Source: an uncultured Solobacterium sp. (GTDB lineage: Bacteria; Bacillota_I; Bacilli_A; Erysipelotrichales; Erysipelotrichaceae). Taken from it: a stretch of 16,662 nt of DNA. Shown in pieces: positions 1-5,692 of this stretch. The position numbers and the translations under genes were made by a program. The stretch is taken from contig CAJOLG010000080.1 of the NCBI GenBank assembly GCA_905235315.1, positions 1 to 16,662 on the forward strand, read 5' to 3'. The notes below the pieces were generated by a model. That model did no database searches, had not been told where the DNA came from, and was given only the letters and a program-made list of their open reading frames with translations. Position 1 is the first letter of the stretch. Every line of letters starts with the position of its first letter.

Positions 1-155
1 CTGCACTGATCCGGCGAAACACCATAAACAAGGCATGTCTTAAAAATGGTGAATGATCGTTTCTGCAGAAATTCCAGCCTGTATCTTTCCGGGTTCGGAT
101 ATTACATCGAAATGAAAGGCAGCCCGGCCTTTAAGAACATGCAATGTCTCAGGAC
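1..155. other. Flank outside the insertion sequence, no gene recognised
   Basis: This stretch lies outside the inferred right end of the insertion sequence. I see only short open frames. A plus-strand frame with an ATG at 46 runs to a stop at 157-159, and a minus-strand frame crosses the element end. Neither has a convincing ribosome site or a recognisable protein family. On the minus strand the bases just below 156 would be the guide portion of a TnpB omega RNA if the element end is placed correctly. Confidence 0.4.
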
Positions 156-163
156 GTGAACCT

Positions 164-194
164 CTCCACCCAAACCTGGCGGTTCTGGATGGAG
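164..194 (-). repeat. Right-end subterminal hairpin of the IS
   Basis: The arms CTCCACCCAAACC and GGTTCTGGATGGAG flank the loop TGGC. They pair with one C-A mismatch and one bulged base. The same stem foot occurs in the hairpin at 2157-2187 at the other end. The conserved bulge and mismatch are typical of the hairpins bound by Y1 transposases. Confidence 0.78.
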
Positions 195-337
195 CTTCCA
201 CAGGCTTGTGTGCCTGCAGACTTCCGCCTGTTGGTGGTATAGCAGCCGCACAGATGCGTTGTGCTTGCACATTCGCATCCCATCGGTGTTAACACCAGTG
301 AGGTCGTCACTCTCACACAGGCTTATGTCGGGGTAAT

Positions 338-1651
338 TTATGCAAATACCGCAGCGCCTGCGCGCCACAGATCTGCGAGTACCCTTTGGGTTCCACTCCC
401 CAGGTCAGGAACTTCTGCCATGACCTGGGGTTTTTCTTTTATCAGAGCGCGAAGAAAATAACGTGCTCCGATGTTATAGCTGGCATTGAGATCACAGTTG
501 TAGATCTTGCCATTGTTGAATTTACATACATCATAAGGCGTTTCCTTACTCACCTCTTCACCGCGGCTGATACGCCCGCTGCCATCATAGGCAAGCCTTG
601 ATGTATTCCAGGCACACACGCGCGATATGCGAATGCCATACCGGTGGGCAAGAGATTCTGCCGTTTTCTGAATCGCCTGATGTTTCCAGTGGTGAAGCCG
701 CTGTTTTCTGCTTCCGTGCTTCTTGCCGGCGGTGTCAAGATGTTCGAACACGATGACATCGCAGTCATTCGCAACCGCAAAATCCACGATCCGATGAGCG
801 ATCAGATGTCCGAGGTTCAGATTGCGGTTTTTGGCGACAGCCCAGAGCTTACCGGAATCATGAGAACCGTGGCCGTGTTGAAATCGTGATACAGCGTGCA
901 GTGCATTGCGAACGGAGTCTTTTTCTCTGCCGCACGTAATGAACTTACGTGCCAGGACAGTTCCCCGTACATCAAGCACACTGCAGACTGCGTCAGTATT
1001 GACACCAAGATCCACAGCACAGACCTTGCGGTCTTCGATCGGTTTATCCGCAAACTCCACATTCTCAGTAAGTGTAAAGCGAAGTTCGTAATGACCGTAA
1101 TGTTTTTCGATAACAGGCGCATTGACAGTCACATAACGGTCTCGTGTGCGTTTGAACAGATAATCGACATCCGTTTTCTTCAGACGAATATCCTGCCACA
1201 CCCAATCGTTGTTGCGATATACCTTGATCTTCGCAGTATAAACTCCCGTTTGGACAAACATATTATCACGATAAAAACACGGTAATGCATGATAGTCTAC
1301 ACCAAGTTTTGGTTCCTTGCCCTCATGCGTCTGTTCCCAGTTATCGTGATTTGTTTTGTAAGATGAATAACACCCAATTGCGTCGGTTATCGCAGCTCTT
1401 CGGAAATAAGACGGCAGTTTGTAAAAACGCTCATCGAAGTCATATTGAGCATCCCGCCCTTTACAGGAGTGAACAAGACGTTCCACATACCGCTGCCTGG
1501 ATTTAGCGCCCTTTATGACTTTAATCTCATCCCAGTTGTCTGCGATCGGTATAAAAAGATACTCTACAGCGGAACGATATATGTCGATTGTCTGTTTGAC
1601 GGCTGAATAGCCATCTTTGAACGATACACCATAACTTGCAGTCAATTTCAT
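338..1651 (-). CDS. tnpB: TnpB, RNA-guided RuvC-like nuclease of IS605 element
   Basis: The protein has 437 aa, within the usual TnpB range. It should be an omega-RNA-guided DNA nuclease that promotes retention of the element, related to the ancestors of Cas12. The split RuvC core is complete: motif I has Asp214 in AVDLGVNTDA, motif II has Glu303 in VIVFEHLD, and motif III has Asp387 in NCDLNASYNIGARYF. The region that normally forms a Cys4 zinc finger between motifs II and III is altered. After NTS (349-351) the sequence reads RLAYDGSGR with no CxxC, and the second pair is reduced to Cys376. The start is supported by AAGGAGG upstream of the ATG at 1651. It is divergent from tnpA. A strong hairpin (398-430) lies within the last 30 codons and probably belongs to the guide RNA. 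It is intact, with no frameshift. Confidence 0.88.
   Translation of the reverse strand: MKLTASYGVSFKDGYSAVKQTIDIYRSAVEYLFIPIADNWDEIKVIKGAKSRQRYVERLVHSCKGRDAQYDFDERFYKLPSYFRRAAITDAIGCYSSYKTNHDNWEQTHEGKEPKLGVDYHALPCFYRDNMFVQTGVYTAKIKVYRNNDWVWQDIRLKKTDVDYLFKRTRDRYVTVNAPVIEKHYGHYELRFTLTENVEFADKPIEDRKVCAVDLGVNTDAVCSVLDVRGTVLARKFITCGREKDSVRNALHAVSRFQHGHGSHDSGKLWAVAKNRNLNLGHLIAHRIVDFAVANDCDVIVFEHLDTAGKKHGSRKQRLHHWKHQAIQKTAESLAHRYGIRISRVCAWNTSRLAYDGSGRISRGEEVSKETPYDVCKFNNGKIYNCDLNASYNIGARYFLRALIKEKPQVMAEVPDLGSGTQRVLADLWRAGAAVFA
398..435. terminator. 10-bp hairpin plus T-run inside the 3' end of tnpB
   Basis: CCCCAGGTCA (398-407) pairs perfectly with TGACCTGGGG (421-430) across a 13-nt loop and is followed on the plus strand by GTTTTTCTTTT. 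On the plus strand this has the form of an intrinsic terminator that would stop transcription entering tnpB in antisense. On the minus strand it is the strongest fold at the presumed 5' part of the omega RNA. Either role is possible and the sequence does not decide between them. Confidence 0.5.
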
Positions 1652-1725
1652 GGCTGACAGCCTCCTTTTAATATTATTATTATATCATAGAACTAAATAG
1701 TTATATATCTAACAGGAGATTAATT
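1652..1725. promoter_or_regulatory. Divergent tnpA/tnpB promoter and ribosome-site region
   Basis: This is a 74-nt AT-rich spacer between the two start codons. A consensus TATAAT for tnpB lies on the minus strand at 1684-1679, without a good -35 box. AAGGAGG precedes tnpB, and AGGAGAT lies 8 nt before tnpA. On the tnpB mRNA the bases GGCTGTCAGCC form a small inverted repeat overlapping the end of the ribosome site and abutting the ATG, which could dampen translation. Confidence 0.5.
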
Positions 1726-2172
1726 ATGCCGGATATTATGCGTAACAGACATAGTGTATACATACTGAATTACCATTTAGTTGTATGTACAAAATACAGA
1801 CATCCCGTGTTAACGGGGCAGATCGAACAGAGACTTTTTGAGATCACCGAGCATCTCTTCAAAGACAATTGGGGATGCTCGATAACAGAACTGAATTGTG
1901 ATAAGGACCATATACACATTCTGTTCAGTGCCCCGCCGCAGGTGACATTATCCGAACTTGTGAACAATTTCAAAACCGTAACCTCCAGACTCCTCAGAAA
2001 AGAATTTGCGGAAGAACTGTCATCTTATTACTGGAAAGATACATTCTGGAGCAGATCTTATTACATTGGAGCGGTCAGTGACACCACTGAAGAAATCGTC
2101 CAACAGTACATCGCTTCACAAAAGACAGAAGGTCACCATATAAAAAACCGCACTATCTCCACCCAAGCGTAA
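1726..2172 (+). CDS. tnpA: TnpA, IS200/IS605 family Y1 HUH transposase
   Basis: The protein has 148 aa, a typical full length. It should cut and rejoin single-stranded DNA at the element ends as a dimer. The HUH metal-binding motif is seen as His62-Ile-His64 in DKDHIHILFSAPP, and the catalytic tyrosine is Tyr128 in IVQQYIASQKTEGH. The N-terminal NYHLVVCTKYRHPVL block is also typical of the family. The start at 1726 is supported by AGGAGAT at 1714-1720. The gene ends inside the left-end hairpin: its TAA stop (2170-2172) falls in the loop of the 2157-2187 stem, so coding sequence and transposon end overlap. No frameshift is seen. Confidence 0.93.
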   Translation: MPDIMRNRHSVYILNYHLVVCTKYRHPVLTGQIEQRLFEITEHLFKDNWGCSITELNCDKDHIHILFSAPPQVTLSELVNNFKTVTSRLLRKEFAEELSSYYWKDTFWSRSYYIGAVSDTTEEIVQQYIASQKTEGHHIKNRTISTQA

Positions 2173-2187
2173 ACGCTCTGGATGGAG
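2157..2187 (-). repeat. Left-end subterminal hairpin of the IS (tnpA side)
   Basis: The arms CTCCACCCAAGCG and CGCTCTGGATGGAG surround the loop TAAA, which includes the tnpA stop codon. The stem has the same mismatch and bulge as the hairpin at 164-194. The upper stem differs (AGCG/CGCT here, AACC/GGTT there) with compensating changes, which supports selection for the fold. Confidence 0.78.
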
Positions 2188-2205
2188 TATGCGTGCGGAT
2201 ATTTA

Positions 2206-2210
2206 ATCAA
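2206..2210 (-). other. Probable IS target / TnpB TAM (TTGAT)
   Basis: On the minus strand TTGAT lies immediately 5' of the inferred left end, 18 nt before the hairpin foot. TTGAT is the known target and TAM of ISDra2, so the assignment is by analogy. It sits next to CAATTGGCAATTG (2208-2220), which could itself fold in single-stranded DNA. Confidence 0.5.
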
Positions 2211-2244
2211 TTGGCAATTGAAACAAAATGCCGATATATAACAA

Positions 2245-2269
2245 AATCCGGAATGTGGTATTCCGGATT
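2245..2269 (-). terminator. Intrinsic terminator after the small zinc-ribbon gene
   Basis: AATCCGGAAT and ATTCCGGATT form a perfect 10-bp stem with a 5-nt loop. On the minus strand it is followed by a short T-rich stretch, TTGTTATAT. It lies about 28 nt after the stop at 2297 and would end that transcript. Confidence 0.65.
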
Positions 2270-2296
2270 CGCATTGTACATTCAGATGCTGTTGTC

Positions 2297-2463
2297 TCAG
2301 TGGCTTCCCGCTCTCCAGGAATGTCCGCAGTTGGAACATTTGCAGCGGCCGTTGATTACCGGTGTCGGATTGTCGCACATCGGGCAGCGGTCGTAGTCAC
2401 CCGAAGCGAGGGATCCTCCGGATACATTCTCTGTGTTTTCAACGCTGAGTTCTTTCCTGTCAT
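2297..2463 (-). pseudogene. Small zinc-ribbon peptide with double-glycine leader-like motif, frameshifted
   Basis: An open minus-strand frame ends at the TGA at 2299-2297. It reads KELSVENTENVSGG, then SLASGDYD, then RCPMC, about 10 residues on GRCKCSNCGHSW, and ends RAGSH. It therefore combines a bacteriocin-type double-glycine motif (LS-x8-GG) with a CPMC/CKCSNC zinc ribbon. The only nearby ATG (2463-2461), preceded by GAGGAGG at a suitable distance, is one frame off, and the coding frame has no ATG, GTG or TTG before the motif. Adding one base just after the ATG would give a protein of about 55 aa. It has its own -10 box and terminator. The family is unknown to me. The frameshift may be a mutation or a sequence error. 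A protein at 5183-5539 shares the same two features. Confidence 0.6.
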
Positions 2464-2486
2464 CAGGTTTTTTCCTCCTCTATATA

Positions 2487-2492
2487 ATTATA
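2487..2492 (-). promoter_or_regulatory. -10 box for the small zinc-ribbon gene
   Basis: A consensus TATAAT on the minus strand lies about 24 nt before the ATG at 2463 and just ahead of GAGGAGG (about 2478-2472). No good -35 hexamer is visible at 16-18 nt. The promoter sits after the pckA terminator, so the small gene probably has its own transcript. Confidence 0.45.
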
Positions 2493-2527
2493 CGACTGGA
2501 TCGGTTCGTATCCACCAACAAGCGGAA

Positions 2528-2563
2528 ATAAAAATGACGCGTACCGATGTACACGTCATTTTA
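2528..2563 (-). terminator. Intrinsic terminator of pckA
   Basis: On the minus strand, AAAATGACG-T-GTAC pairs with GTAC-G-CGTCATTTT across ATCG with one internal mismatch, followed by TTATTT. It begins about 14 nt after the pckA stop. Confidence 0.75.
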
Positions 2564-2575
2564 CCGTCGAATGGA

Positions 2576-4198
2576 TTACTCCTCGTCGAGTTTCGGTCCG
2601 GCTGCGACAAGCGCCTTGCCTGCCGGGTTGTTCTCGTACTTGTGGAAGTTCTTGATGAACCGTCCTGCGAGATCCTTTGCCTTGGCATCCCATTCGGACG
2701 CATCCGCATAGGTGTCGCGCGGATCGAGGATACCGGTGTCAACGCCCGGGAGCTCGGTCGGTACTTCGAAGTTGAAGTACGGGATTCTCTTGGTCGGAGC
2801 CTTGAGAACATCGCCGTTCAGGATCGCATCAATAATACCGCGGGTATCCTTGATGGAGATACGTTTGCCGGTTCCGTTCCAGCCGGTGTTGACGAGATAT
2901 GCCTTCGCACCGCTCTTCTTCATCTTCTTGACGAGCTCTTCGCCGTACTTTGTCGGATGGAGTTCGAGGAACGCCTGTCCGAAGCATGCGCTGAAGGTCG
3001 GAGTCGGCTCTGTGATGCCGCGCTCTGTACCGGCAAGCTTTGCGGTGAAGCCGGAGAGGAAGTAGTACTGTGTCTGTTCCGGATCAAGAATGGAAACCGG
3101 AGGCAGAACACCGAATGCATCGGCAGAGAGGAAGATGACATTCTCAGCCTGCGGGCCGGAAGAAGTCGGACGAACCTTCTGAACGATCTTTTCGATGTGA
3201 TCGATCGGATAGGAAACACGGGTGTTCTCGGTTACGCTCTTGTCTGCGAAATCGATCTTGCCGTTTGCATCAACGGTAACGTTCTCGAGAAGCGCATCCC
3301 GGCGGATCGCGTTATAGATATCCGGTTCGGAGTCCTTGTCGAGGTTGATAACCTTCGCATAGCAGCCGCCTTCCAGGTTGAAGACGCCGTTGTCATCCCA
3401 GCCGTGCTCGTCATCACCGATGAGCAGACGCTTCGGATCGGTGGACAGAGTTGTCTTGCCGGTGCCGGAGAGACCGAAGAAGATGGCAGTGTTGTTGCCT
3501 TCCATATCGGTGTTTGCGGAGCAGTGCATGGAAGCGATGCCCTTGAGCGGGAGGTAGTAGTTCATCATGGAGAACATGCCCTTCTTCATCTCACCGCCGT
3601 ACCATGTGTTCAGGATGACCTGCTCACGGCTTGTGATGTTGAAGGCAACCGCAGTCTCGGAGTTGAGACCCATTTCCTTATAGTTGTCGACTTTTGCCAG
3701 GGAAGCGGTGTAAACGATGAAGTCCGGCTCAAACTCAGCAGCTTCTTCCGCTGTCGGCTTGATGAACATGTTTCTGACAAAGTGTGCCTGCCATGCGACT
3801 TCCATGATGAAGCGCACTGCCATACGGGTGTCTTTGTTTGCGCCGCAGAATGCGTCCACAACGAACAGACGCTTGTCGGAAAGCTCCTTGAGAGCGAGAT
3901 CCTTCAGGACTGCCCAGTTTTCTTCGGAGAGCGGATGGTTGTCATTCGGATATTCCGGTGTGTTCCACCAGACGGTGTCCTTGGAGTTCTCATCCATGAC
4001 AATGTACTTGTCCTTCGGAGAACGTCCGGTGTAGATGCCGGTCATAACATTGACGGCATCAAGCTCGGTCAGCTGTCCCTTTTCATAGCCGGTGAGTTCC
4101 GGTTTCATTTCTTCGTTGAACAGCACTTCGTAGGACGGATTGTACACGATTTCCTTCGTGCCGGTGATGCCATACTTTGTTAAATCTAACTGACTCAT
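2576..4198 (-). CDS. pckA: Phosphoenolpyruvate carboxykinase (ATP)
   Basis: The protein has 540 aa, the normal length of the ATP-dependent enzyme, which interconverts oxaloacetate + ATP and PEP + CO2 + ADP in the cytosol. Motifs seen are GRSPKDK (58-64), YGGEMKKG with Lys205/Lys206, MHCSAN with His225, the kinase-1a P-loop GLSGTGKTTLS (242-252), the kinase-2 loop GDDEHGW (261-267), and Arg327 in NTRVSYP. These correspond to the substrate, Mn2+ and nucleotide ligands of the E. coli enzyme. The start at 4198 has GAGG about 9 nt upstream. It is divergent from birA across 94 nt. In an anaerobe with an oxaloacetate decarboxylase pump next door, the enzyme may run from PEP to oxaloacetate and make ATP, but direction cannot be read from sequence. 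Confidence 0.97.
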   Translation of the reverse strand: MSQLDLTKYGITGTKEIVYNPSYEVLFNEEMKPELTGYEKGQLTELDAVNVMTGIYTGRSPKDKYIVMDENSKDTVWWNTPEYPNDNHPLSEENWAVLKDLALKELSDKRLFVVDAFCGANKDTRMAVRFIMEVAWQAHFVRNMFIKPTAEEAAEFEPDFIVYTASLAKVDNYKEMGLNSETAVAFNITSREQVILNTWYGGEMKKGMFSMMNYYLPLKGIASMHCSANTDMEGNNTAIFFGLSGTGKTTLSTDPKRLLIGDDEHGWDDNGVFNLEGGCYAKVINLDKDSEPDIYNAIRRDALLENVTVDANGKIDFADKSVTENTRVSYPIDHIEKIVQKVRPTSSGPQAENVIFLSADAFGVLPPVSILDPEQTQYYFLSGFTAKLAGTERGITEPTPTFSACFGQAFLELHPTKYGEELVKKMKKSGAKAYLVNTGWNGTGKRISIKDTRGIIDAILNGDVLKAPTKRIPYFNFEVPTELPGVDTGILDPRDTYADASEWDAKAKDLAGRFIKNFHKYENNPAGKALVAAGPKLDEE

Positions 4199-4237
4199 TC
4201 TCTAACCTCTTTTCTTTCCTGGCAACTTGTTAAAAAA

Positions 4238-4265
4238 TTACCAATTTCACGTGATATTGTATAAT
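4238..4265. promoter_or_regulatory. birA promoter with an 18-bp palindrome; overlaps possible pckA -10
   Basis: For birA there is TTACCA (4238-4243), a 16-nt spacer and TATAAT (4260-4265). The spacer is almost filled by CAATTTCACGTGATATTG (4242-4259), palindromic except for one symmetric mismatch, with a perfect TCACGTGA core. On the opposite strand TACAAT (4261-4256) could be a -10 box for pckA, so a protein bound here could affect both genes. I do not recognise the regulator. The BirA encoded here has no DNA-binding domain and so is not a candidate. Confidence 0.55.
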
Positions 4266-4292
4266 TTTTTAAGAATATAGGAAATAGAAAAT

Positions 4293-5063
4293 ATGGAAAA
4301 AGTTTCTGAAAAAATAGCGAAATCTGAAATTTTGAAACATTTTGCAGAGAATGGGCCTGATGTGACTGTTTTCGATGTCACAGACTCCACCAATACGCGG
4401 GCCAGAGACCTGCTGAAAGACGGAAAACAGCCGCCCTTTGTTTTGGCGGCCGACCGGCAGACTGCCGGCCGCGGCCGTCACGGCAATTCCTTTTTCTCCC
4501 CTGAGCGCGGCCTGTATTACACCCTCGCAGTTGTGCCCCGGGATTATCAAACCGCCCTGGCAAAGACAACGATCGCCGCAGCGGTATCGCTCTATGAAGC
4601 GATTGAGAACGTTGCCGGAATCTCCTGCCGCATCAAATGGGTCAACGATCTGTATCTCAATGACCGCAAGGTTGCCGGCATTCTGTGTGAAGCGCCGCGC
4701 GCAGAAGACGGACGCCCGCTCGGCATTATCATCGGAATTGGAATCAATATTGCCCAGAAACAGTTTCCGCCCGAACTGGAAGGCAAAGCCGGTTCGCTCA
4801 ACCGGCCGGATCTTGACCGGAATGCCCTGGCCGCACAGCTGACCAAACGTCTGCTGTACTGGTGTGATCACCTGGACGATCCCGCCCTGACGGCAGCGTA
4901 TAAAGCGCACTCCCTCCTGCTGGGCAGAGAAGTTTCCTTTGTACAAAACGGAATCACGGTGACCGGAATCGCCGAAGATATCAACGAAGACGGCAATCTG
5001 CTTGTCCGAAGTGACCGGCTCTACGTTCTGAACTCCGGCGAAGTGTCCCTGGTTTCCTGGTGA
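4293..5063 (+). CDS. birA: Biotin-[acetyl-CoA-carboxylase] ligase, short (group I) type
   Basis: The protein has 256 aa. It forms biotinyl-5'-AMP and transfers biotin to the target lysine of carrier domains. Motifs seen are DSTNTRARD (31-39), the biotinyl-AMP loop GRGRHG (59-64), KWVNDLY (115-121) with RKVAGILCE after it, and IIIGIGINI about 20 residues further on. A C-terminal SH3-like domain ends in SGEVSLVSW. There is no N-terminal winged helix, so it is an enzyme only and not a biotin repressor. AGGA lies about 11 nt upstream of the ATG. The obvious substrate in this window is the Oad carrier at 6829-7236, and biotin would come through BioY (9891-10416). Confidence 0.95.
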   Translation: MEKVSEKIAKSEILKHFAENGPDVTVFDVTDSTNTRARDLLKDGKQPPFVLAADRQTAGRGRHGNSFFSPERGLYYTLAVVPRDYQTALAKTTIAAAVSLYEAIENVAGISCRIKWVNDLYLNDRKVAGILCEAPRAEDGRPLGIIIGIGINIAQKQFPPELEGKAGSLNRPDLDRNALAAQLTKRLLYWCDHLDDPALTAAYKAHSLLLGREVSFVQNGITVTGIAEDINEDGNLLVRSDRLYVLNSGEVSLVSW

Positions 5064-5146
5064 TCAAAAGGCAGACTATTCCCATTCATTCTTTCTCTCG
5101 TTCGGTTGAGCAGGAATACCGTGGATATAGTAGAATAGATTCGTAT

Positions 5147-5182
5147 GGTACTAGGAGGATAACAGGTACCAGGAGGATAGCT
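5147..5182 (+). repeat. 18-nt tandem duplication carrying a second Shine-Dalgarno
   Basis: GGTACTAGGAGGATAACA (5147-5164) is followed directly by GGTACCAGGAGGATAGCT (5165-5182). Each copy contains AGGAGG, and only the second is at the right distance (6 nt) from the ATG at 5183. A possible -10 TAGAAT at 5131-5136 with TTGAGC at 5106-5111 (19-nt spacer) lies just upstream. Confidence 0.75.
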
Positions 5183-5539
5183 ATGGAAAACGAAGAAAAG
5201 ATCCTTACGGAAGAAGAAATGAAATCCATTTTATCGGAAGCCGAGCTGGAGGAAACCACCGGCGGACATATCGTGATTCGCGGTGATAAATGGAAGGCAT
5301 ATAAGCTTTACTGCCCGAATTGCGGAAGCGCTCATCTGAGATTCAAATACAAAACCCGTGATGTCAACGGGCATCCGGGCGAAGGCAACTATGACATTTC
5401 ACAGGAAGACCTGCTGAGAATGTATTTTGGAAGAGATGCCCGTTCCATCATTTGTCTGGACTGCAACGCAGAGTTTAAAACGAATCACGCAGTCTGGCGC
5501 GGCAGCGTGCCGTTTGATCCGAATGATTATTCGGACTGA
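5183..5539 (+). CDS. Small zinc-ribbon protein with double-glycine leader-like N-terminus
   Basis: The protein has 118 aa, starting at the ATG at 5183 because AGGAGG lies 6 nt before it. The same frame is open back to 5060 but has no ribosome site there. The N-terminus is acidic and ends ILSEAELEETTGG (16-28), matching the bacteriocin-type leader pattern LSxxELxxxxGG. The rest has two CxxC pairs, YCPNCGS (44,47) and ICLDCNA (91,94), so probably one zinc ribbon, separated by a 43-residue insert with GHPGEGNYD. There are no membrane segments. It lies 119 nt after birA and is closed by a strong terminator. No C39-type processing transporter is in the window. Function is unknown. The same combination occurs in the broken gene at 2297-2463. 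Confidence 0.8.
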   Translation: MENEEKILTEEEMKSILSEAELEETTGGHIVIRGDKWKAYKLYCPNCGSAHLRFKYKTRDVNGHPGEGNYDISQEDLLRMYFGRDARSIICLDCNAEFKTNHAVWRGSVPFDPNDYSD

Positions 5540-5603
5540 AGCGCCCGGCACACGCATTGTCAGAATCCCGGGGTACCGGGAACTCATCTTACAACCCAGA
5601 GTT

Positions 5604-5630
5604 AAAAAAATGGCCAGCCGGCCATTTTTT
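5604..5630. terminator. Bidirectional intrinsic terminator
   Basis: AAAAAATGGCC (5605-5615) and GGCCATTTTTT (5620-5630) form a perfect 11-bp stem with loop AGCC. A-tracts and T-tracts on both sides allow termination in either direction. It ends the zinc-ribbon gene and backs up the terminator of the convergent oad operon. Confidence 0.88.
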
Positions 5631-5648
5631 CTGTTCCTTCCATAAAAT

Positions 5649-5677
5649 AAGACCCTGCAGTTTCCCGCAGAGTCTTT
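5649..5677 (-). terminator. Intrinsic terminator of the oad operon
   Basis: On the minus strand AAGAC-T-CTGC pairs with GCAG-G-GTCTT across an 8-nt loop and is followed by ATTTTATG. It begins about 16 nt after the oadB stop. Confidence 0.75.
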
Positions 5678-5692
5678 ATCCGTTTTCTGTAA

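Larger units (their letters stand above)
156..441 (-). ncRNA. Candidate TnpB omega RNA (reRNA) region
   Basis: In IS200/IS605 elements the guide RNA of TnpB comes from the 3' end of tnpB plus the right end, with the guide lying just outside the element. Here that is the minus strand from about 441 down to 156. Visible folds in this direction are a 10-bp stem at 398-407/421-430, ACCC/GGGT around 381-391, a 12-bp palindrome GGTGTTAACACC at 286-297, a CAGGC/GCCTG hairpin near 202-217, and the end hairpin at 164-194. The predicted guide would begin GTCCTGAGACATTGCA. The 5' end is not determinable by eye and the call rests on position plus dense secondary structure. Confidence 0.5.
156..2205 (-). 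mobile_element. IS605-type insertion sequence (divergent tnpA/tnpB)
   Basis: The element is about 2 kb with divergent tnpA (plus) and tnpB (minus), the IS605 arrangement. Near-identical imperfect hairpins sit near both ends, at 164-194 and 2157-2187. Both read CTCCACCCA on one arm and CTGGATGGAG on the other and have the same orientation, as expected for the subterminal hairpins that TnpA binds. Read on the minus strand, the left end starts after TTGAT (2210-2206), 18 nt from the hairpin foot. The right end is placed after TTCAC (160-156), a few bases past the other hairpin. There are no terminal inverted repeats or target duplication, which fits single-strand peel-and-paste transposition. 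The hairpins and genes are seen directly. The exact cleavage points are inferred from spacing and from the TTGAT target known for ISDra2. Both genes look intact, so the copy may be active. Confidence 0.82.

Noticed and set aside
46..159. 37-codon plus-strand frame at the left edge
   Set aside because: It is short, has no convincing ribosome site or homologous family, and ends where the element begins.
40..270. Minus-strand frame of 76 aa crossing the IS right end, considered as an interrupted host gene
   Set aside because: Joining the inferred flanks puts a TGA directly upstream in this frame, so no continuous protein is restored; it has no ribosome site.
2228..4183. 651-aa plus-strand open frame
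   Set aside because: It lies antisense to pckA, whose motifs are unmistakable. The translation has no recognisable domain and no ribosome site; it is a codon-bias shadow.
5060..5182. 41-residue N-terminal extension of the zinc-ribbon protein
   Set aside because: The upstream ATG overlaps the birA stop and has no ribosome site, whereas AGGAGG sits 6 nt before 5183. The extension would also translate the tandem repeat.
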